64,000 nt of DNA, from NCBI GenBank assembly GCA_944989445.1, contig CALYLW010000745.1, positions 237,348 through 301,347 on the forward strand, read 5' to 3'. Position numbers and translations under genes: made by a program. The notes beneath the pieces were generated by a model. It did not search any database and was not told the DNA's origin. It saw only the letters and a list, made by a program, of their open reading frames with translations. The stretch comes from Ampullaceana balthica (taxonomy: Eukaryota; Mollusca; Gastropoda; Lymnaeidae). Within the stretch, counting starts at the first letter, position 1, and every line of letters begins with the position of its first letter. Of the stretch, positions 27,901-35,906 are shown one piece after another.

Positions 27901-28945
27901 TTATTGTCTGGTGTATTGCCTGGTGTATTGCCTGGTGTATTGTCTGGTGTATTGCCTGGTGTATTGCCTGGTGTATTGTCTGGTGTATTGCCTGGTGTAT
28001 TGCCTGGCGCGCTTGGAACAGGGGATGTCGTTAAAAATATGAGTCTATAAAATGTATCTACAGAATTGCTCTCAACTTTCCTACATGAGTCTATGAAATG
28101 TATCTACAGAATTGCTCTCAACTTTCCTATATGAGTCTATGAAATGTATCTACAGAATTGCTCTCAACTTTCCTACACATATCTCACCTGCTCAATCATA
28201 GAATGACTCTTCAATCACAAAAGCCCCCCCGCCCCCCCCCCTAAAATCATCAGTTTATCGACACCTTTGTTCGGGCTTGGATCCCGAGTGGTCAATATGA
28301 TGAAGTTAGTGTGCAATGAAAATTCGTAAACAATTTACCCCAGCTTTTTACACCCTCTTACCCGAAGATTGTGTACCATCTTACCCAAAGATTATGTACC
28401 ATCTTACCCAAAGATTGTGTACCATCTTACCCAAAGATTGTGTACCATCTTACCCAAAGATTGTGTACCATCTACCCAAAGATTGTGTACCATCTTACCC
28501 AAAGGTTGTGTACCATCTTACCCAAAGATTGTGTACCAGCTTACCCAAAGATTGTGTACCAGCTTACCCAAAGATTGTGTACCATCTTACCCAAAGATTG
28601 TGTACCATCTTACCCAAAGATCGTGTACCATCTTACCCAAAGATCGTGTACCATCTTACCCAAAGATCGTGTACCATCTTACCCAAAGATCGTGTACCAT
28701 CTTACCCAAAGATCGTGTACCATCTTACCCAAAGATCGTGTACCATCTTACCCAAAGATCGTGTACCATCTTAGCCAAAGATCGTGTACCATCTTACCCA
28801 AAGATCGTGTACCATCTTACCCAAAGATCGTGTACCATCTTACCGCAGCCTTCTGAGCCATAATCTCCTGCATGTTATCTAACATTTCCTGGTTGGGTTC
28901 AGTCATCATGTCCTCTCCACTCAAGGACTTCTGTAAGGACACCAT
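50..28945 (-). CDS. CRACR2A: CRACR2A/EFCAB4-like EF-hand coiled-coil protein (gene span, 3' incomplete)
   Basis: Nine exons (28945-28844, 26743-26572, 26150-26056, 25434-25328, 25196-25050, 20862-20772, 18321-18226, 17305-17234, 165-50) join in one open frame of about 332 codons, and the phase matches at every junction. The product has a short N-terminus, two EF-hands (loops about residues 41-52 and 75-86), an acidic linker (five Asp about 118-122), a helical segment of the FEDF type (about 159-207) and a charged coiled coil from about 208 to the window edge. This order, with motifs such as [17 protein letters not shown]-like TFEDFIAKL and [12 protein letters not shown], matches vertebrate CRACR2A/CRACR2B. 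Those family members bind Orai/STIM and support store-operated calcium entry; some isoforms end in a Rab GTPase domain. Any such domain would lie left of base 50. Assignment to the family is firm. Assignment to a particular vertebrate paralogue (CRACR2A, CRACR2B, RAB44) is not possible, and an invertebrate gene may predate their split. Confidence 0.8.
166..324. other. Intron flank before the assembly gap
   Basis: Intronic sequence with a G9 run near 259 and G-rich text that begins to resemble the 40-bp array unit at about 305-323. Confidence 0.6.
325..424. other. Assembly gap (100 N)
   Basis: Exactly 100 N, the usual placeholder for a gap of unknown length. Array units follow directly, so the true array is probably longer than shown. 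Confidence 0.97.
425..15318. repeat. G-rich minisatellite, 36/40-bp unit, about 390 copies
   Basis: The unit reads tactagaatggtgatattg, then attgttgg, then a G-rich end such as aggtgggtgggtg. Units are mostly 36 or 40 bp, differing by one extra gggt, with smaller changes confined mainly to the G-rich end. The core of the unit is almost invariant. The stretch from about 2340 to 4540 is much noisier. It lies inside an intron of the CRACR2A-like gene. Short open frames across it (for example a [12 protein letters not shown] repeat) are artefacts of the periodicity. Confidence 0.98.
15319..16894. other. Intronic unique sequence with possible transposon debris
   Basis: No exon is visible. At 15604 the text tagtgatgggacgattaatc resembles the terminal inverted repeat style of hAT transposons, but I could not find a matching partner. 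At 15725-15830 the word gtcgggaa recurs several times. A 111-codon minus-strand frame (16136-15801) is described separately. Confidence 0.4.
15801..16136 (-). other. Unrecognised 111-codon open frame
   Basis: The frame starts [20 protein letters not shown] and includes a hydrophobic stretch ([10 protein letters not shown]) and then [21 protein letters not shown] do not recognise it. It has non-repetitive composition but lies in AT-rich intronic DNA beside hAT-like text, so it may be transposon-derived or chance. Confidence 0.2.
16895..17193 (-). mobile_element. tRNA-derived SINE with 7-bp target duplication
   Basis: Read on the minus strand, the element opens with GGGACGCGGTGGTCGAGTGG, which contains an A-box-like TGGTCGAGTGG. 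About 40 bases further is GGTTCGAATCC, a perfect B box of an RNA polymerase III internal promoter. A tRNA-unrelated body follows, ending in a repeated AGATAAGATAA tail. The short word cgagtta flanks it at 16895-16901 and 17187-17193. It sits 41 bp downstream of a gene exon. Confidence 0.8.
17234..17305 (-). CDS. CRACR2A: CRACR2A-like exon: coiled coil
   Basis: A 72-nt exon with acceptor aaaacacag and donor GTATAT encodes [20 protein letters not shown] then KLQK. It matches the family's ETKAENTKLK stretch. Both ends are phase 0. The donor is a weak match to consensus. A SINE lies 41 bp downstream in the intron. Confidence 0.83.
17377..17716. repeat. AT-rich 16-bp array, about 21 copies
   Basis: The unit is aatttaaaactaaaac, with a minor tatttaaaactaaaac form. 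It begins about 70 bp upstream of the acceptor of the exon at 17305. Confidence 0.95.
17793..17831 (-). mobile_element. SINE 3'-end fragment
   Basis: The text ttatctgttacagatgctcc followed by ttctatacagaag is a diverged copy of the 3' end of the SINE at 16895-17193. Only the tail end is present. It borders the 30-bp array. Confidence 0.6.
17836..18130. repeat. 30-bp array, about 10 copies
   Basis: The unit starts attgactcctaattgatgtc and ends aacaaagatt. Copies are nearly identical apart from the first two. It lies about 95 bp from the exon at 18226-18321. Confidence 0.95.
18226..18321 (-). CDS. CRACR2A: CRACR2A-like exon: coiled coil
   Basis: A 96-nt exon with acceptor accaacag and donor GTGGGT encodes 32 residues, [20 protein letters not shown] then [12 protein letters not shown]. 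This is a heptad-like helix aligned with ELEQKLLCKEQELEQLTQK of the family. Both ends are phase 0. Confidence 0.88.
18546..20790. repeat. 25-bp array seeded on an exon/intron junction, about 89 copies
   Basis: The plus-strand unit is accaacctctgctaggatcc plus tctct. Some units are 23 bp (one ct lost). Read on the gene strand, each unit is the last 15 or so bases of the exon at 20772-20862 followed by its donor, CTAGCAGAG|GTTGGTAGAG. The array merges into the exon with no spacer. Confidence 0.97.
20772..20862 (-). CDS. CRACR2A: CRACR2A-like exon: coiled coil, donor inside a minisatellite
   Basis: A 91-nt exon with acceptor aattttcag encodes [20 protein letters not shown] and [11 protein letters not shown], matching the family's IQHLYEEMEQQIK segment. 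The only phase-compatible donor at the expected place is GAG|GTTGGT, which lacks the usual purine at +3. The last 15 or so exon bases and the first intron bases form the unit of the adjoining 25-bp array, so near-identical junctions recur about 89 times downstream. Confidence 0.85.
20863..22915. other. Intronic AT-rich sequence, no gene seen
   Basis: Contains a TA dinucleotide run at about 21884-21921, an 8-bp hairpin (tggatgtc/gacatcca) at 21681-21701, and a direct duplication of about 38 bp at 22717-22793 (caaggacggcctaccaacca). No exon or transposon is identifiable. Confidence 0.6.
22916..23962. repeat. 26-bp array, about 40 copies
   Basis: The unit is aagacatgacaatgtgctat followed by gacact. 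Variants alternate (caatgtgctat versus caaggtgcgat, taag versus ttag) in a partly regular order. Confidence 0.96.
24116..24182 (-). mobile_element. Possible solo transposon terminus (hAT-like)
   Basis: The minus strand begins CAGGGGCGGATTAAGACTGC, a form typical of hAT-family terminal inverted repeats. No transposase or second terminus is visible nearby, so this is at most a fragment. Confidence 0.35.
24224..24827. repeat. 67-bp array, 9 copies, essentially identical
   Basis: The unit starts cactggtacaacggtaaagt and ends gaaaacattct. By eye the copies are identical, which suggests recent expansion or homogenisation. Confidence 0.96.
25050..25196 (-). CDS. CRACR2A: CRACR2A-like exon: FEDF helix
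   Basis: A 147-nt exon with acceptor attattacag and donor GTAAAT encodes [19 protein letters not shown], then [19 protein letters not shown] and LEAALMR. The pattern W-x-x-L-x-x-E-E-P followed by F-E-D-F is a strong match to CRACR2A before its coiled coil. Start and end phases agree with both neighbours. Confidence 0.9.
25328..25434 (-). CDS. CRACR2A: CRACR2A-like exon
   Basis: A 107-nt exon with acceptor atttctag and donor GTGAGT encodes [19 protein letters not shown], then a helix ending [13 protein letters not shown]. It corresponds to the family segment around DEEAQFRMLMDRLGAQKV between the EF-hands and the FEDF helix. It starts in phase 0 and ends in phase 2. Confidence 0.85.
25726..25892. 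repeat. 39-bp array, about 4 copies
   Basis: The unit begins tcactgataagagaaactgg and continues cagccatgaaattattgaa. Because 39 is divisible by three, it produces a short open frame of [13 protein letters not shown] repeats. It is intronic, so I do not regard it as coding. Confidence 0.85.
26056..26150 (-). CDS. CRACR2A: CRACR2A-like exon: acidic linker
   Basis: A 95-nt exon with acceptor cctcag and donor GTAAGT encodes [18 protein letters not shown] then a run of five Asp. Its two leading bases complete the codon left open by the EF-hand exon. The same frame is open further upstream to an ATG at 26178 (MSFRRHLAS), so this exon could also begin an alternative transcript. The acceptor has a weak pyrimidine tract, which makes this the least certain junction of the set. 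Confidence 0.7.
26572..26743 (-). CDS. CRACR2A: CRACR2A-like exon: EF-hand pair
   Basis: A 172-nt exon with acceptor ttgttgcag and donor GTGAGT encodes [13 protein letters not shown] through EEFADGF. The first EF loop ([12 protein letters not shown]) is degenerate: Glu and Lys sit at positions 3 and 5, and Asp at 12. The second loop ([12 protein letters not shown]) has every canonical calcium ligand. The same asymmetry occurs in vertebrate CRACR2A, so EF2 is the likelier calcium site. The exon ends one base into a codon. A truncated LINE sits 57 bp upstream of its acceptor. Confidence 0.9.
26800..27263 (+). mobile_element. 5'-truncated LINE with 15-bp target duplication
   Basis: The 464-bp insert encodes only the C-terminus of a non-LTR retrotransposon polyprotein. 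It reads [20 protein letters not shown], then [20 protein letters not shown], and ends in a Cys/His zinc-finger-like [18 protein letters not shown] followed by a stop at 27217 and a short AT-rich 3' tail. A perfect duplication, tacagtctatacaag, flanks it at 26785-26799 and 27264-27278. Together these indicate target-primed insertion with 5' truncation. It is antisense to the host gene and lies in the intron upstream of the EF-hand exon. Confidence 0.9.
27279..27449. other. Intronic sequence
   Basis: No feature recognised. Confidence 0.5.
27450..28006. repeat. 12-bp array, about 46 copies
   Basis: The unit is gtattgcctggt with tct and cta variants. It is open in more than one frame ([12 protein letters not shown] and YCLVYCLV), which is an artefact of the period. 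Confidence 0.97.
28036..28172. repeat. 46-bp repeat, 3 copies
   Basis: The unit includes gagtctatgaaatgtatcta and ctctcaactttcct. Copies start at 28041, 28087 and 28133. A C-rich run follows at 28224-28241. Confidence 0.93.
28366..28850. repeat. 23-bp array seeded at a splice donor, about 21 copies
   Basis: The plus-strand unit is ccatcttacccaaagattgt plus gta. On the gene strand every unit begins GTAAGATGG, identical to the nine intron bases after the exon at 28844-28969, and the array starts at that donor. The units nearer the exon carry atcgtg; the more distant ones carry attgtg. Confidence 0.97.
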
Positions 28946-28969
28946 TGTGCTCAGGACCAGGACAATCAA
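28844..28969 (-). CDS. CRACR2A: CRACR2A-like exon with the probable start codon
   Basis: The exon lies between an acceptor (ttctag, ending at 28970) and a donor GTAAGATGG (28843 downward). The first ATG in frame is at 28945 and gives 34 codons beginning [10 protein letters not shown] and ending MAQKAA. The segment before the EF-hand resembles the family. The frame stays open from the ATG back to the acceptor (eight more codons), so an upstream coding exon is possible and the start is a choice, not a proof. The exon is squeezed between two different minisatellites: a 23-bp array begins at its donor and a 50-bp array ends just before its acceptor. Confidence 0.7.
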
Positions 28970-28977
28970 CTAGAACA

Positions 28978-29430
28978 TGATGAAATATTTAACTTTGTGA
29001 CACCAGTAAAAATACATTGTTAAATCTGATGGTGAAGTATGTAACTTTGTTATTCCAGTAAAATACATAGTTAAATCTAATGATAAAATATGTAACTTAG
29101 TTACACCAGTAAAAAAAATACATCGTTAAATCAAATGATGAAAAAAATAACTTTTTTACATCATTAGAAAATAGATCGTTATATCTATGATGAACTATGT
29201 AACTTTGTTACACCAGTAAAATACATCATTATATCTATGATGAACTATGTAACTTTGTTACACCAGTAAAATACATCGTTATATCTATGATGAACTATGT
29301 AACTTTGTTACACCAGAAAAATACATCGTTATATCTATGATGAACTATGTAACTTTGTTACACCAGTAAAATACATCGTTATATCTATGATGAACTTGAA
29401 CTATGTAACTTTGTTACACCAATAACTAAT
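28978..29430. repeat. 50-bp array, about 9 copies
   Basis: The unit includes gatgaactatgtaactttgt and tacaccagtaaaatacatcg. It is most diverged next to the exon and most regular at 29190-29395. It reaches to within about 10 bp of the acceptor of the exon at 28969. Confidence 0.92.
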
Positions 29431-29954
29431 GAACATTGCTAAATCTACAGCACGCAAAATGATTTTAAAAAGTTGCCGTAAATGTCTTAGTACGTAGCAT
29501 TCACTGTGATAACAAGCAGGCCAGCTTTATATTCTTTAAACTTTTTACAGTACCTTCCTTCGGGAAAAATAGGTTTTACAATTTTTAAGAAATTATGTTT
29601 TTAACATTTTAAAAGTTACTAAAACAGGAAGGTACGCCATGGTCTGTGGTTTACCGCCAAATTTTTACATACGTCACTAAATGAATCCATTGAGCATACG
29701 ATAAATTAAGTGACTGGGCCAATATGACGTCATTGAGCATACGCTTAAATTAGTTACTGGGCCAATATGACGCAAAGAAAAAAACCCACCCGTGTAGTTG
29801 ATTAACCGCCTAGCTTCTAACAAACCCAACTATATGCAGCTATACGTATTGTAACTTTACCCACCATACTTCTAACGAACCAAACTATATGCAGCTAAAC
29901 GTATAGTTACGTTATATGAAGAACTTCTAACCCTAACCGCATCCCCCACCTGTT
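29431..29954. other. Sequence with a short inverted repeat and two direct duplications
   Basis: A 10-bp inverted repeat (gtaccttcct at 29550-29559, aggaaggtac at 29626-29635) is followed by a direct repeat of about 42 bp (cattgagcatacg, tgggccaatatgacg) at about 29688-29771. A roughly 65-bp repeat around tatatgcagctatacgta lies at about 29812-29935. No gene seen. Confidence 0.55.
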
Positions 29955-31468
29955 TCCCCACTCACAGCCCAACATACGTGTTTCCCTACTCACAGCCCAA
30001 CATACTCACAGCCCAACATATGTGTTTCCCCACTCACAGCCAACATACGTGTTTCCCCACTCACAGCCCAACATACTCAAGGCCCAACATACTCAAAGCC
30101 CAACATACTCACAGCCCAACATACGTGTTTCCCCACTCACAGCCCAACATACGTGTTTCCCCACTCACAGCCAACATACGTGTTTCCCCACTCACAGCCC
30201 AACATACTCACAGCCCAACATACTCACAGCCCAACATACGTGTTTCCCTACTCACAGCCCAACATACGTGTTTCCGTACTCACAGCCCAACATATGTGTT
30301 TCCCCACTCACAGCCAACATATGTGTTTCCCTACTCACAGGCCAACATACGTGTTTCCCTACTCACAGGCCAACATACGTGTTTCCCTACTCACAGCCCA
30401 ACATACGTGTTTCCATACTCACAGCCCAACATACGTGTTTCCCTACTCACAGCCCAACATACTCACAGCCCTACATACGTGTTTCCCTACTCACAGCCCA
30501 ACATACTCACAGCCCTACATACGTGTTTCCCTACTCACAGCCCAACATACTCACAGCCCAACATACGTGTTTCCCCACTCACAGCCAAACATACGTGTTC
30601 CCCCACTCACAGCCCAACATACGTGTTTCCCCACTCACAGCCCAACATATTCACAACCCAACGTACGTGTTTCCCCACTCACAGCCCAACATACGTGTTT
30701 CCCCACTCACAGCCCAACATACTCACAGCCCAACATACTCACAGCCCAACATATGTGTTTCCCCACTCACAGCCCAACATACGTGTTTTCCCCACCCACA
30801 GCCCAACATACTCATAGCCCAACATACGTGTTTCACCACCCACAGCCCAACATACTCACAGCCCAACATATGTGTTTCTCCACTCACAGCCCAACATATG
30901 TGTTTCCCCACTCACAGCCCAACATATGTGTTTCCCCACTCACAGCCCAACATATGTGTTTCACCCCCCACAGCCCAACATACGTGTTTCCCCACTCACA
31001 GCCCAACATACGTGTTTGCCCACTCACAGCCCAACATACGTGTTTCCCCACTCACAGCCCAACACACTCACAGCCCAAAATACGTGTTTCCCCACTCACA
31101 GCACAACATACGTGTTTCCCCACTCACATCCCAACATACGTGTTCCCCACTCACAGCCCAACATGCGTGTTTCCCCACTCACAGCCCAACATATGGTTTT
31201 GTCCCCACTCACAGCCCAACATATGGTTTTGTCCCCACTCACAGCCCAACATATGGTTTTGTCCCCACTCACAACCCAACATATGGTTTTGTCCCCACTC
31301 ACAGCCCAACATATGGTTTTGTCCCCACTCACAACCCAACATAAGGTTTTGTCCCCACTCACAGCCCAACATATGGTTTTGTCCCCACTCACAGCCCAAC
31401 ATATGGTTTTGTCCCCACTCACAGCCCAACATATGGTTTTGTCCCCACTCACAACCCAACATATTATT
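29955..31468. repeat. Composite array of 16-, 29- and 30-bp units
   Basis: The core is cactcacagcccaacatac, followed either by gtgtttccc (about 29 bp) or directly by the next copy (about 16 bp). From 31190 a homogeneous 30-bp form with atggttttgtcc takes over. Both strands carry open frames above 110 codons (up to 440 on plus); these are periodic artefacts. Confidence 0.96.
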
Positions 31469-31817
31469 TTGTTGACCCCAGTCATGAAACTTTCCAACTC
31501 CAAAAACCACCCCATACCCTGCTGAAATCTGACGTCATTAACTAACCCAGTTATTGCGCAGTTGAGAAATTCCTGTTTTCATTTCTTATTTAAGTATAAG
31601 ATGAAAAATTCAATTTTTTTTGCAAATTATTCAAGATGTTACACAAATCTGTGCTCAAATCTAATTCATAAGTTCAAAGATTTCAACTTAAGTCAATAAT
31701 TCGAGTCTAGCTAGAAGCTATTTGTATTTTTCATTCACTCAAAGAAGGGGGGGCATTTAGAGCTCTGTAGGAATGGCAAAATGCGGTATGAACTGACTAG
31801 AACGGAATTTTTATGGA
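31469..31817. other. Sequence between arrays
   Basis: AT-rich; no feature recognised. Confidence 0.5.
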
Positions 31818-31945
31818 CCATAAAATAGGATACATTTAGTATCATTAAAACTGGATACCTTTAGTATCATAAAATGGCATATCTTTTGTATCATAAAATA
31901 GGATACCTTTTGTATCATAAAATGGGATAATTTAGTATCAGGTAC
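31818..31945. repeat. 24-bp array, about 5 copies
   Basis: The unit is aaaataggatacctttagta plus tcat, moderately diverged. Confidence 0.88.
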
Positions 31946-32060
31946 CTAGAATTAATGTGGCTTGCCTCAGTCTAAAATAGTGGTTGACAGACCACAAAAA
32001 GCTCTGTAACTTAAACAGTTATATAAACAGTTATATATACAATTACAATGCAGTCCAACA

Positions 32061-32998
32061 CAGTCCCACTTTCATCAAGAAATCCCACCCACTTCAACTT
32101 TGACCACCCACTTCAACTTTGACCACCCAGTCCCACTTTGACCACCCAGTCCCACTTTGACCACCCAGTCCCACTTTGACCACCCAGTCCCACATTGACA
32201 ACCCAGTCCCACTTTGAGCATGAAGTCCCACTTTGACCATGCAGTCCCATTTTGACCACGCAGTCCCACTTTGACCATGCAGTCCCACCAAGTCTCACTT
32301 TGACCATGCTGTCCCACAAAGTCCCACTTGGACCACACAGTCCCATTTTGACCATGTAGACCCACCCAGTGCCACTTTTACCACACAGTTCCACCAAGTC
32401 CCACTTTGTCCACACATACCCATTTTGACCACGCAGTCCCACTTTGACCACGCAGTCCCACTTTGACTATGCATTCCCACCAAGTCCCATTTTGACCACG
32501 CAGCCCCACTTTGACCATGCAGTCCCATTTGACCCCGCAGTCTCACTTTGACCATGCAGTCCCACCAAGTCCCACTTTGACCATGCAGTCCCACAAAGTC
32601 CCACTTGGACCACACTGTCCCACTTTGACCATGCAGTCCCACATAGTCCCACTTGGACCACACAGTCCCATTTTGACCATGTAGACCCACCCAGTCCCAC
32701 TTTTACCACACAGTTCCACCAAGTCCCACTTTGTCCACACAGACCCATTTTGACCACGCAGTCCCACTTTGACCATGCAGTCCCACTTTTTACCACGCAG
32801 TCCCACCAAGTCCCATTTTGACCATGCAGTCCCACTTTGACCACACAGTCCCACCAAGTCCCACTTTGACCACACAGTCCCACCAAGTCCCATTTTGACC
32901 ACACAGTACCACCAAGTCCCACTATGACCACACAGTCCCACCAAGTCCCACTTTGACCAAGCTGTCCCACTTTTAACAAGCAGTCCCAGTCAGTCACA
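32061..32998. repeat. 19-bp array with longer variants, about 45-50 units
   Basis: The basic unit is gtcccactttgaccaccca. Inserts of caccaagtccc create longer composite units, and blocks of several units are duplicated. Confidence 0.94.
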
Positions 32999-33027
32999 CT
33001 GACTAAGAAGTCCTACATTGGCCATCA

Positions 33028-33062
33028 ACCATCCATCCATCCATCCGTCCATCCATCCATCC
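33028..33062. repeat. ATCC tetranucleotide tail of the LINE
   Basis: A run of atcc units with one gtcc change. It lies directly after the LINE stop codon and short 3' sequence, and this kind of simple-repeat tail is known for several non-LTR clades. Confidence 0.85.
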
Positions 33063-33243
33063 CTGTAGCGCTACACTCCATGCAGGTCTTGGGCCTGCCT
33101 TACCACCTCCTTCCACTCACGCCTTACCAACGCCTTTCCTCTCCAACATTGGATGCCCAGTTGTAGATTTTTCTCGACATCCTCCAACCATCTAAGCCTA
33201 GGTCTTCCTTTGAGCCGTTTTTCTCTGGGGTTTTGGTGATGTA

Positions 33244-33591
33244 CCATCTTTGCTCCTCTGTCATTTATCATTCTAAAACCATCTTTGCTCCTCTGTCATT
33301 TATCATCCTAAAACCATCTTTGCTCCTCTGTCATTTATCATTCTAAAACCATCTTTGCTCCTCTATCATTTATCATTCTAAAACCATCTTTGCTCCTCTG
33401 TCATTTATCATTCTAAAACCATCTTTGCTCCTCTGTCATTTATCATTCTAAAACCATCTTTGCTCCTCTGTCATTTATCATTCTAAAACCATCTTTGCTC
33501 CTCTGTCATTTATCATTCTAAAACCATCTTTGCTCCTCTGTCATTTATCATTCTAAAACCATCTTTGCTCCTCTGTCATTTATCATTCTAA
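33244..33591. repeat. 35-bp array inside the LINE C-terminus, about 10 copies
   Basis: The unit includes aaaccatctttgctcctctg and tcatttatcattct. On the minus strand it encodes RMINDRGAKMV, part of the LINE protein. The first and last copies join flanking LINE coding sequence. The 35-bp period breaks the frame at each copy. Confidence 0.95.
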
Positions 33592-33874
33592 GTGTCCTGC
33601 CCAGCGTAGTCGGTCGATTCTGTTTTTATTTCTGCTACTGTCGTGGGATCCTGATATACACTGAATAGTTTGTTGGTTTGTATTTTTCATCCGTATTCAT
33701 CTTATTACATTTTCCTGAGAACTTTCCTAATCCCAAGTATTTAAATTTAACAGGTTGTCTGTAGTTTTGCTAGGGTCAAAGTTTTACTTGCATAAGTTAC
33801 AGCTGGTCTGATGACAGTTTAATATAGAGTTTTCTTTGTTTCTCTTCTGTTATTGATTCGTTTCTTTCATTTAG

Positions 33875-34192
33875 TATAGAATGGGACTGCAATAAAGCTT
33901 TTAAATAAAATACAAAATACACAAACAAATTGTGCAATGAAAACAATAAATTTGAGCTTTATTTTTAGACTGATACGACAGTAAACGTTTCGGCTAATGC
34001 CTTCATCAGTACAACATAAAATACATTCTTACAATACTTACATAAGTAATAATAATATTCTTAAGTATTGTAAGAATGTATTTTATGTTGTACTGATGAA
34101 GGCATTAGCCGAAACGTTTACTGTCGTATCAGTCTAAAAATAAAGCTCAAATTTATTGTTTTCATTGCACAATTTGTTTGTGTATTTTGTAT
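33875..34192. mobile_element. Fold-back (palindromic) element with 14-bp target duplication
   Basis: Bases 33909-34195 form a long inverted repeat with arms of about 130 bp and a short centre near 34051. Each arm carries aaacgtttcggctaatgcct or its complement. The LINE word tttctttcatttag is present at both 33861-33874 and 34193-34206, and removing one copy plus the insert restores LINE coding (LLNER then NESITEE). No protein is encoded. It may be a non-autonomous element; a long variable target duplication suits target-primed insertion better than cut-and-paste. Confidence 0.82.
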
Positions 34193-34365
34193 TTTCTTTC
34201 ATTTAGCAACGATTCTAAGTATTTGAATTGGTTTAATTTTTCAAAAGTCTGGTTCTTAATTTTAATGGCGTCAACAGTCATTTCTTCTCTTACTAAGGTC
34301 ATGTCTGTTATTTGTTGGTTTCTGATTTCCAGACCTGCTTGCAATGGTGCATCTTCTAATTCAAT

Positions 34366-35040
34366 AAGTCTTCAGGACGTCCATAAGTCTTCAGGACGTC
34401 CATAAGTCTTCAGGACGTCGATAAGTCTTCAGGACGCCAATAAGTCTTCAGGACGTCGATAAGTCTTCAGGACGTCAATACGTCTTCAGGACGTCAATAC
34501 GTCTTCAGGACGTCGATAAGTGTTCAGGACGTCAATATGTCTTCAGGACGTCAATAAGTCTTCAGGACGTCGATAAGTCTTCAGGACGTCGATAAGTCTT
34601 CAGGACGTCAATATGTCTTCAGGACGTCGATATGTCTTCAGGACGTCAATATGTCTTCAGGACGTCGATAAGTCTTCAGGACGTCGATAAGTCTTCAGGA
34701 CGTCAATATGTCTTCAGGACGTCAATAAGTCTTCAGGACGTCGATAAGTCTTCAGGACGTCAATATGTCTTCAGGACGTCAATAAGTCTTCAGGACGTCG
34801 ATAAGTCTTCAGGACGTCAATATGTCTTCAGGACGTCAATATGTCTTCAGGACGTCAATAAGTCTTCAGGACGTCGATAAGTCTTCAGGACGTCAATATG
34901 TCTTCAGGACGTCAATAAGTCTTCAGGACGTCGATAAGTCTTCAGGACGTCAATATGTCTTCAGGACGTCAATACGTCTTCAGGACGTCAATATGTCTTC
35001 AGGACGTCAATATGTCTTCAGGACGTCGATAAGTCTTCAG
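34366..35040. repeat. 19-bp array inside the LINE RT, about 35 copies
   Basis: The unit is ataagtcttcaggacgtcg, with cg/ca and aag/atg/acg variants. It lies exactly between LINE segments VKRTEDL and ELEDAPLQAGLEI. LINE flanks at both ends (ctgaagacttat on the minus strand) are part of the unit. Confidence 0.96.
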
Positions 35041-35126
35041 TTCTTTTGACAAGCAGGGCTACGTCATCAGGATATGCGAGGTGCTGGTTGGGTTGTTTAT
35101 AGAGAGCACCTATTGTGTTTCCCTAA

Positions 35127-35392
35127 GGAAATATCCAGTTGTTCCTCAGGAAATATCCAGTTGTTCCTCAGGAAATATCCAGTTGTTCCTCAGGAAATAT
35201 CCAGTTGTTCCTCAGGAAATATCCAGTTGTTCCTCAGGAAATATCCAGTTGTTCCTCAGGAAATATCCAGTTGTTCCTCAGGAAATATCCAGTTGTTCCT
35301 CAGGAAATATCCAGTTGTTCCTCAGGAAATATCCAGTTGTTCCTCAGGAAATATCCAGTTGTTCCTCAGGAAATATCCAGTTGTTCCTCAGG
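35127..35392. repeat. 22-bp array inside the LINE RT, 12 copies
   Basis: The unit is ggaaatatccagttgttcct plus ca. Copies look identical. All three plus frames stay open (KYPVVPQEISSCSSGNIQLF), because three units make 66 bases without a stop. Confidence 0.96.
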
Positions 35393-35906
35393 TGTCTGTA
35401 TTTATGCTTCTAATAACTCTCTCTAATGTGGTTAAAGAGCATACAAGTCAGTGATTCTCTCAGCCTTGTCTAATGTTAAATTCTCTTCAATATTCTCCTT
35501 GAACCTTAAATTTGCCTTTTGATTTGTTCAACGTGACATATATCATTCTTGTCAGTTTGTTGGGTGGGTGGGGGGCCAAACTCCTGCTGAGTCTCATTTA
35601 TATTTTCTTTTGAAGATGTCATAGGCCATTTTATAATGTACATATAGTTGATTCACTGGGATGTTGTATTCATAGCATTTCTCTAATATGTTGCGTTCAT
35701 CGCATTTCTATAATATGCATCTGATTGAGAACATTTGATCTGTTATTGATCTGTTTTGCCTGAATCCACATTGCTGGTCACCTAATATTTCTTCAGAATA
35801 TGGATGTAGTCTTTTGGCAATACGTTTCGTCAATATTTTGTTAAAAAACATTTTTAAAAACCCCGTAAAAACAAAGTTTTGTACTATAAATCCTTTTAAA
35901 CGAGAC

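Noticed and set aside
27448..28050. 200-codon [12 protein letters not shown] frame resembling an elastic repeat protein
   Set aside because: It is the 12-bp intronic array, and a YCLV frame is equally open.
30022..31475. Overlapping open frames of up to 440 codons in the cactcacagcccaacatac array
   Set aside because: Several frames and both strands are open at once, the translation is strictly periodic, and no splice or start context supports them.
33909..34195. Hammerhead ribozyme in each arm of the fold-back element
   Set aside because: Core-like words CTGATGA and GAAAC with a GGC/GCC helix are present, but I could not pair helix I and the junction after CTGATGA has an extra A. Only a covariance-model search would settle it.
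35074..35454. Three nested frames in the 22-bp array
   Set aside because: They lie in the middle of a decayed LINE on the opposite strand; the open frames follow from the unit sequence.
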